Assembly (NCBI GenBank): GCA_900771305.1
Contig: CAAGNL010000509.1
Location: 1-6,831 of the forward strand
Source: Kiritimatiellia bacterium
GTDB taxonomy: Bacteria > Verrucomicrobiota > Kiritimatiellia > RFP12 > UBA1067
Direction: 5' to 3'
DNA: 6,831 nucleotides
Shown here: in pieces, positions 5,905-6,831 of the stretch
Layout of the letters: each line of letters opens with the position of its first letter
Position numbering within the stretch: position 1 is the first letter of the stretch
Position numbers and translations under genes: made by a program
The notes under the pieces: generated by a model
Told to the model about the DNA's origin: nothing
Database searches by the model: none
What the model saw: only the letters and a program-made list of their open reading frames with translations

Positions 5905-6159
5905 ATGAGCAAACCAAAGATTGTCATTTGCATGGGAAGCTCCTGCTTCGCGCGGGGCAACGAGAAGAATCTGGCCTTCTGCGAGAACTACCTCGCGGAA
6001 CATGGTCTCAAGGACGAGGTTGACTGTGAACTTTCGGGTTCCCTTTGCACGGGCAACTGCGCGGTTGGCCCCGTGGTTATCGCCGATGGCAAGACCTATA
6101 CCCACGTTGACCAGGGCGTGATGAAGGATCTTCTCGATTCCCTCTTCAAAACTGCTTAA
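5905..6159 (+). CDS. Thioredoxin-fold [2Fe-2S] ferredoxin (NuoE/HydC-like)
   Basis: This 84-residue protein matches the small thioredoxin-like 2Fe-2S ferredoxins related to NuoE and the hydrogenase subunit HydC. The cluster ligands are visible as Cys9-x4-Cys14 (CMGSSC) and Cys48-x3-Cys52 (CTGNC), within the typical surroundings KIVICMGSSC and GSLCTGNCAVGPVV. Two other cysteines (26 and 41) are probably not ligands. It most likely passes electrons to or from the downstream hydrogenase, a pairing I know from other anaerobes, where this gene type precedes sensory hydrogenases. ATG 5905 is chosen over the upstream in-frame ATG at 5806, which lies inside the terminator-like region and would add 33 non-conserved residues. 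The start appears leaderless. The last two codons and the stop also form the first unit of an 8-nt repeat array. Confidence 0.9.
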   Translation: MSKPKIVICMGSSCFARGNEKNLAFCENYLAEHGLKDEVDCELSGSLCTGNCAVGPVVIADGKTYTHVDQGVMKDLLDSLFKTA

Positions 6160-6248
6160 CTTGCAAACTGCTTGACTGATCAACCTGAAAACTTGCCGAC
6201 TGCCAGGGGCGTTTTACAGTTAACCAGTTGAACAGTTGAACAGTTTTC
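6151..6248. repeat. Facing arrays of 8-nt repeats
   Basis: Seven consecutive octamers starting AC (six of them ACT, for example ACTGCTTA and ACTGCTTG) fill 6151-6206. After ten bases, four octamers starting CAGTT (CAGTTAAC, CAGTTGAA twice, CAGTTTTC) fill 6217-6248. On the minus strand the second set reads as ACTG units, so the two arrays face each other; 6166-6187 matches the reverse complement of 6224-6245 at 16 of 22 positions. The first unit overlaps the ferredoxin stop codon. No terminator with a T-run is seen, so the hydrogenase gene may be read from the ferredoxin promoter. Confidence 0.68.
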
Positions 6249-6253
6249 TGAAA

Positions 6254-6288
6254 CCTATTCCCTATTCCCTTTAACCTCTTACCTACCC
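6254..6288. repeat. Five 7-nt units up to the hydrogenase ATG
   Basis: Five consecutive heptamers beginning CCT (CCTATTC twice, then CCTTTAA, CCTCTTA and CCTACCC) end exactly at the start codon at 6289. The stretch is pyrimidine-rich and so provides no Shine-Dalgarno sequence. Its reverse complement contains GGTTAAAGGG (6276 to 6267), the same 10-mer found on the plus strand at 4920-4929. Confidence 0.7.
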
Positions 6289-6831
6289 ATGACCGGCCCC
6301 GTCTATACCATTGAAAACGAATGCCAGGACTGCTACAAGTGTGTTCGGCATTGTCCCGTCAAGGCCATCCGCATCGTCGGTGGCAAGGCGAGCGTAATCC
6401 CCGAGGCCTGCGTGGCCTGTGGTGAATGTGTGAAGGTGTGCCCCGCACACGCCAAGAAGATCCGCAATGATCTGGCGCGTCTGCGCCAGCTGCTGGACTC
6501 GAGCACGAGGGTCTATGCCTCCGTGGCCCCGAGCTTCGCCGCCTACTTCAAGGGCGTGACGATTGGTCAGCTTGCGGCCGCACTGAAGGAAATTGGCTTC
6601 GCCGGCGTCTCGGAGACGGCGCATGGCGCCGAGGCCGTGAGCGCCCACGTCTCGAAGCTGCTGGAGGAATGCCCGGAGACGCCGTTCATGGTCTCGAGTG
6701 CCTGTCCGGCCGCAGTGGACATGATCCGCAAGTATCTGCCGAATTGGGCGAAGTTCATCTCCCCGTTACCGTCGCCCGTGCGGGCGCACTGCAAGCTCCT
6801 CAAGGAGAAATACGGCAATGACATCAAGGTC
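6289..6831 (+). CDS. hydS: Sensory-type [FeFe]-hydrogenase, N-terminal part
   Basis: The window ends inside this gene; 181 residues are present and the C-terminus is missing. Two [4Fe-4S] ferredoxin motifs lie at Cys12/15/18/22 (CQDCYKCVRHCP) and Cys41/44/47/51 (CVACGECVKVCP). The catalytic H-domain begins near residue 74. Motif L1, TSCCPxW in catalytic enzymes, reads SSACPAAV (136-143): Cys139 is the expected H-cluster ligand, and Ala138 replaces the proton-relay Cys. That substitution is characteristic of group C (HydS) hydrogenases, which are thought to sense H2 or redox state. Those proteins usually carry a C-terminal PAS domain and often sit beside a phosphatase or kinase gene; neither can be checked here. 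Upstream in frame there is a stop at 6229 and no alternative start, so ATG 6289 stands although it lacks a Shine-Dalgarno sequence. Motifs L2 and L3 lie beyond the window. Confidence 0.9.
   Translation, partial: MTGPVYTIENECQDCYKCVRHCPVKAIRIVGGKASVIPEACVACGECVKVCPAHAKKIRNDLARLRQLLDSSTRVYASVAPSFAAYFKGVTIGQLAAALKEIGFAGVSETAHGAEAVSAHVSKLLEECPETPFMVSSACPAAVDMIRKYLPNWAKFISPLPSPVRAHCKLLKEKYGNDIKV

Overview
The window looks like one end of a contig from an anaerobic, fermentative, moderately GC-rich bacterium. Positions 1-12 are an exact match to the 3' end of the common Illumina adapter, so the assembly was not fully trimmed and the natural left boundary is unknown. The gene content (redox repressor Rex, bifunctional AdhE, a sensory-type [FeFe]-hydrogenase and its thioredoxin-fold ferredoxin) points to an obligate anaerobe that disposes of reducing power as ethanol and probably H2. 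I cannot place it taxonomically from sequence alone. The protein style would fit a gut or rumen member of Verrucomicrobiota/Kiritimatiellota/Lentisphaerota or Fibrobacterota, but that is a guess.

Layout: adapter remnant, then two copies of an 85-bp tandem repeat carrying a hairpin (26-188), then a possible promoter with a nine-G tract in its spacer (211-240). Next come fabH (+, 316-1329), a convergent intergenic region with a strong hairpin flanked by inverted arrays of 7-nt repeats (1330-1459), and rex (-, 1460-2101). A 165-bp divergent promoter region follows, then adhE (+, 2267-4909) and, 44 bp downstream, an aminoglycoside-phosphotransferase-fold kinase (+, 4954-5775) closed by a clean hairpin terminator (5808-5835). 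After an 18-bp tandem repeat and an excellent -10 box comes a small 2Fe-2S ferredoxin-like gene (+, 5905-6159). After another repeat-filled spacer comes the N-terminal 181 residues of a sensory [FeFe]-hydrogenase (+, 6289 to the window end).

How the genes work together: Rex senses the NADH/NAD+ ratio and is transcribed divergently from adhE, a classic Rex target that oxidises two NADH per acetyl-CoA reduced to ethanol. The ferredoxin-like protein and the hydrogenase would form a second redox or H2 sensing unit. The hydrogenase has Ala in place of the proton-relay Cys of motif L1, a hallmark of the sensory HydS type. fabH (fatty acid initiation) and the kinase have no obvious link to redox sensing, though the kinase probably shares the adhE transcript.

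The most unusual aspect lies outside the genes. Five of the six non-coding stretches (all but the rex-adhE region) contain short-period (7, 8 or 9 nt) degenerate tandem arrays, often with a GTT/AAC core, and twice arranged as facing inverted pairs. One array runs through a stop codon and another runs right up to a start codon that lacks a Shine-Dalgarno sequence. These look like a lineage-specific family of intergenic micro-repeats and are the best candidate here for something undescribed.
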